DNA of 7,014 nucleotides from Bacteroidota bacterium (GTDB lineage: Bacteria; Bacteroidota; Bacteroidia; Sphingobacteriales; Sphingobacteriaceae). Positions within the stretch are counted from its first letter, which is position 1. Each line of letters begins with the position of its first letter. The stretch covers positions 1-7,014 of the forward strand of contig JANYAB010000354.1 of NCBI GenBank assembly GCA_025355225.1. The letters run 5' to 3'. This document shows, in pieces, positions 6,444 through 7,014 of this stretch. The notes below the pieces were generated by a model that was not told where the DNA came from, made no database searches, and saw nothing but the letters and a program-made list of their open reading frames with translations. The position numbers and the translations under genes are program-made.

Positions 6444-6483
6444 TTCACTGGGAGCAAATAGGTTGAGTAATTAAAACCAGGAA

Positions 6484-7008
6484 ATGAAGATAGAGGATAG
6501 TTTCAGGATCGGTACCATTTTAAAAACAAAGGGTTTAAAGGGCGAAGTACAGCTTTATGTTGACTTTGACAACCTGGGTGATATAGAGTTTGATGCGCTG
6601 TATATTGATATGGCGGGTAAACTGGTCCCCTATTTTGTTGAATCGATTAAATATCATCCTAACAATTCCGCGTATCTTTTTCTGGAAGATGTGGATACCA
6701 TTGAAAAAGCATCTAAATTGGTGAAAAGGGATGTTTATCTGCCCAATAAATTGAAGCCAAAAAAGAAAAAGAGTGATTTTACCCTACTGGACCTTAAAGG
6801 CTTTACCGCCATTGATATCAATGAAGGTGAGTTGGGTGAAATAAGCAGTATTCAGGAACTGCCCCAGCAGTTTATAGCAACCGTAAACTACAAAGACTGC
6901 GAGGTGCTTTTCCCCCTCAACGAGGACATTATTAAAAGCATTGATGTGGTAAAGGGGATTGTTTTGATTGACCTGCCTGATGGGTTGCTGGATATTTATT
7001 TGGATTAA
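6484..7008 (+). CDS. rimM: Ribosome maturation factor RimM
   Basis: RimM is a cytoplasmic assembly factor that binds S19 in the pre-30S particle and helps process and fold the 16S rRNA 3' domain. The 174 residues match the usual 165-180. Domain 1, a beta-barrel, covers about 1-90 and carries the typical FRIGTILKTKGLKGEVQLYV start (residues 7-26), with the Gly-Leu-Lys-Gly-Glu turn of the family. A Lys-rich linker (90-97) leads to the C-terminal PRC-barrel (about 98-174), with LLDLKGFTAID, a GELGEI turn at 115-120 and VLFPLNEDIIKSID at 141-154. ATG at 6484 starts just before the conserved N-terminal strand. The AGGA at 6479-6482 is too close to the ATG to be a normal Shine-Dalgarno. rpsP precedes it on the same strand; trmD would be the expected next gene but lies beyond the window. 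No convincing promoter is seen directly upstream, so transcription may come from rpsP through the repeat block. Confidence 0.93.
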   Translation: MKIEDSFRIGTILKTKGLKGEVQLYVDFDNLGDIEFDALYIDMAGKLVPYFVESIKYHPNNSAYLFLEDVDTIEKASKLVKRDVYLPNKLKPKKKKSDFTLLDLKGFTAIDINEGELGEISSIQELPQQFIATVNYKDCEVLFPLNEDIIKSIDVVKGIVLIDLPDGLLDIYLD

Positions 7009-7014
7009 AATATT

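Overview
The window looks like a chromosomal segment of a Bacteroidetes bacterium, most likely a Mucilaginibacter- or Pedobacter-like member of the Sphingobacteriaceae. This placement is an inference. It rests on a textbook Bacteroidetes -7 promoter element (TACCTTTG) ahead of rpsP, start codons without Shine-Dalgarno sequences, a DsbD whose thioredoxin active site is CVNC, an S16 with a long Ala/Glu/Lys tail, and a PAS-rich signalling protein typical of the group. No search was run.

Layout from left to right. (1) The 3' end of a gene for a DsbD N-terminal-like domain is followed 13 bases later by a 579-residue DsbD with a membrane core and a C-terminal thioredoxin domain. Together they look like a split thiol:disulfide reductase system that carries electrons to the periplasm. 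(2) A 118-base gap with a weak candidate promoter leads to pfkA, an ATP-dependent 6-phosphofructokinase. (3) Convergent to pfkA, and overlapping it by 6 bases so that the two stop codons lie side by side, is a minus-strand gene for a protein with four PAS domains. It ends right after a histidine-kinase dimerisation helix pair and has no ATPase domain. (4) Upstream of it on the same strand is a small HAD-type 5'(3')-deoxyribonucleotidase. (5) A divergent intergenic region of 149 bases carries the rpsP promoter and a GC-rich leader hairpin, followed by rpsP (ribosomal protein S16). (6) A 356-base gap holds two plain stem-loops and two tandem copies of a CTTTGTG/CTCTGTG inverted repeat. The second copy has another palindrome in its loop. 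(7) rimM, the 16S rRNA maturation factor, is complete and ends just before the right edge.

Functionally this is mostly housekeeping: redox protein folding, glycolysis, nucleotide turnover and ribosome biogenesis, plus one accessory sensor. rpsP and rimM are usual partners (rpsP-rimM-trmD order in many bacteria), but here repetitive DNA pushes them apart. I found no clear evidence of a novel multi-gene system. The points most worth a second look are the ATPase-less PAS/DHp protein, the rpsP leader hairpin, and the nested repeat block between rpsP and rimM.
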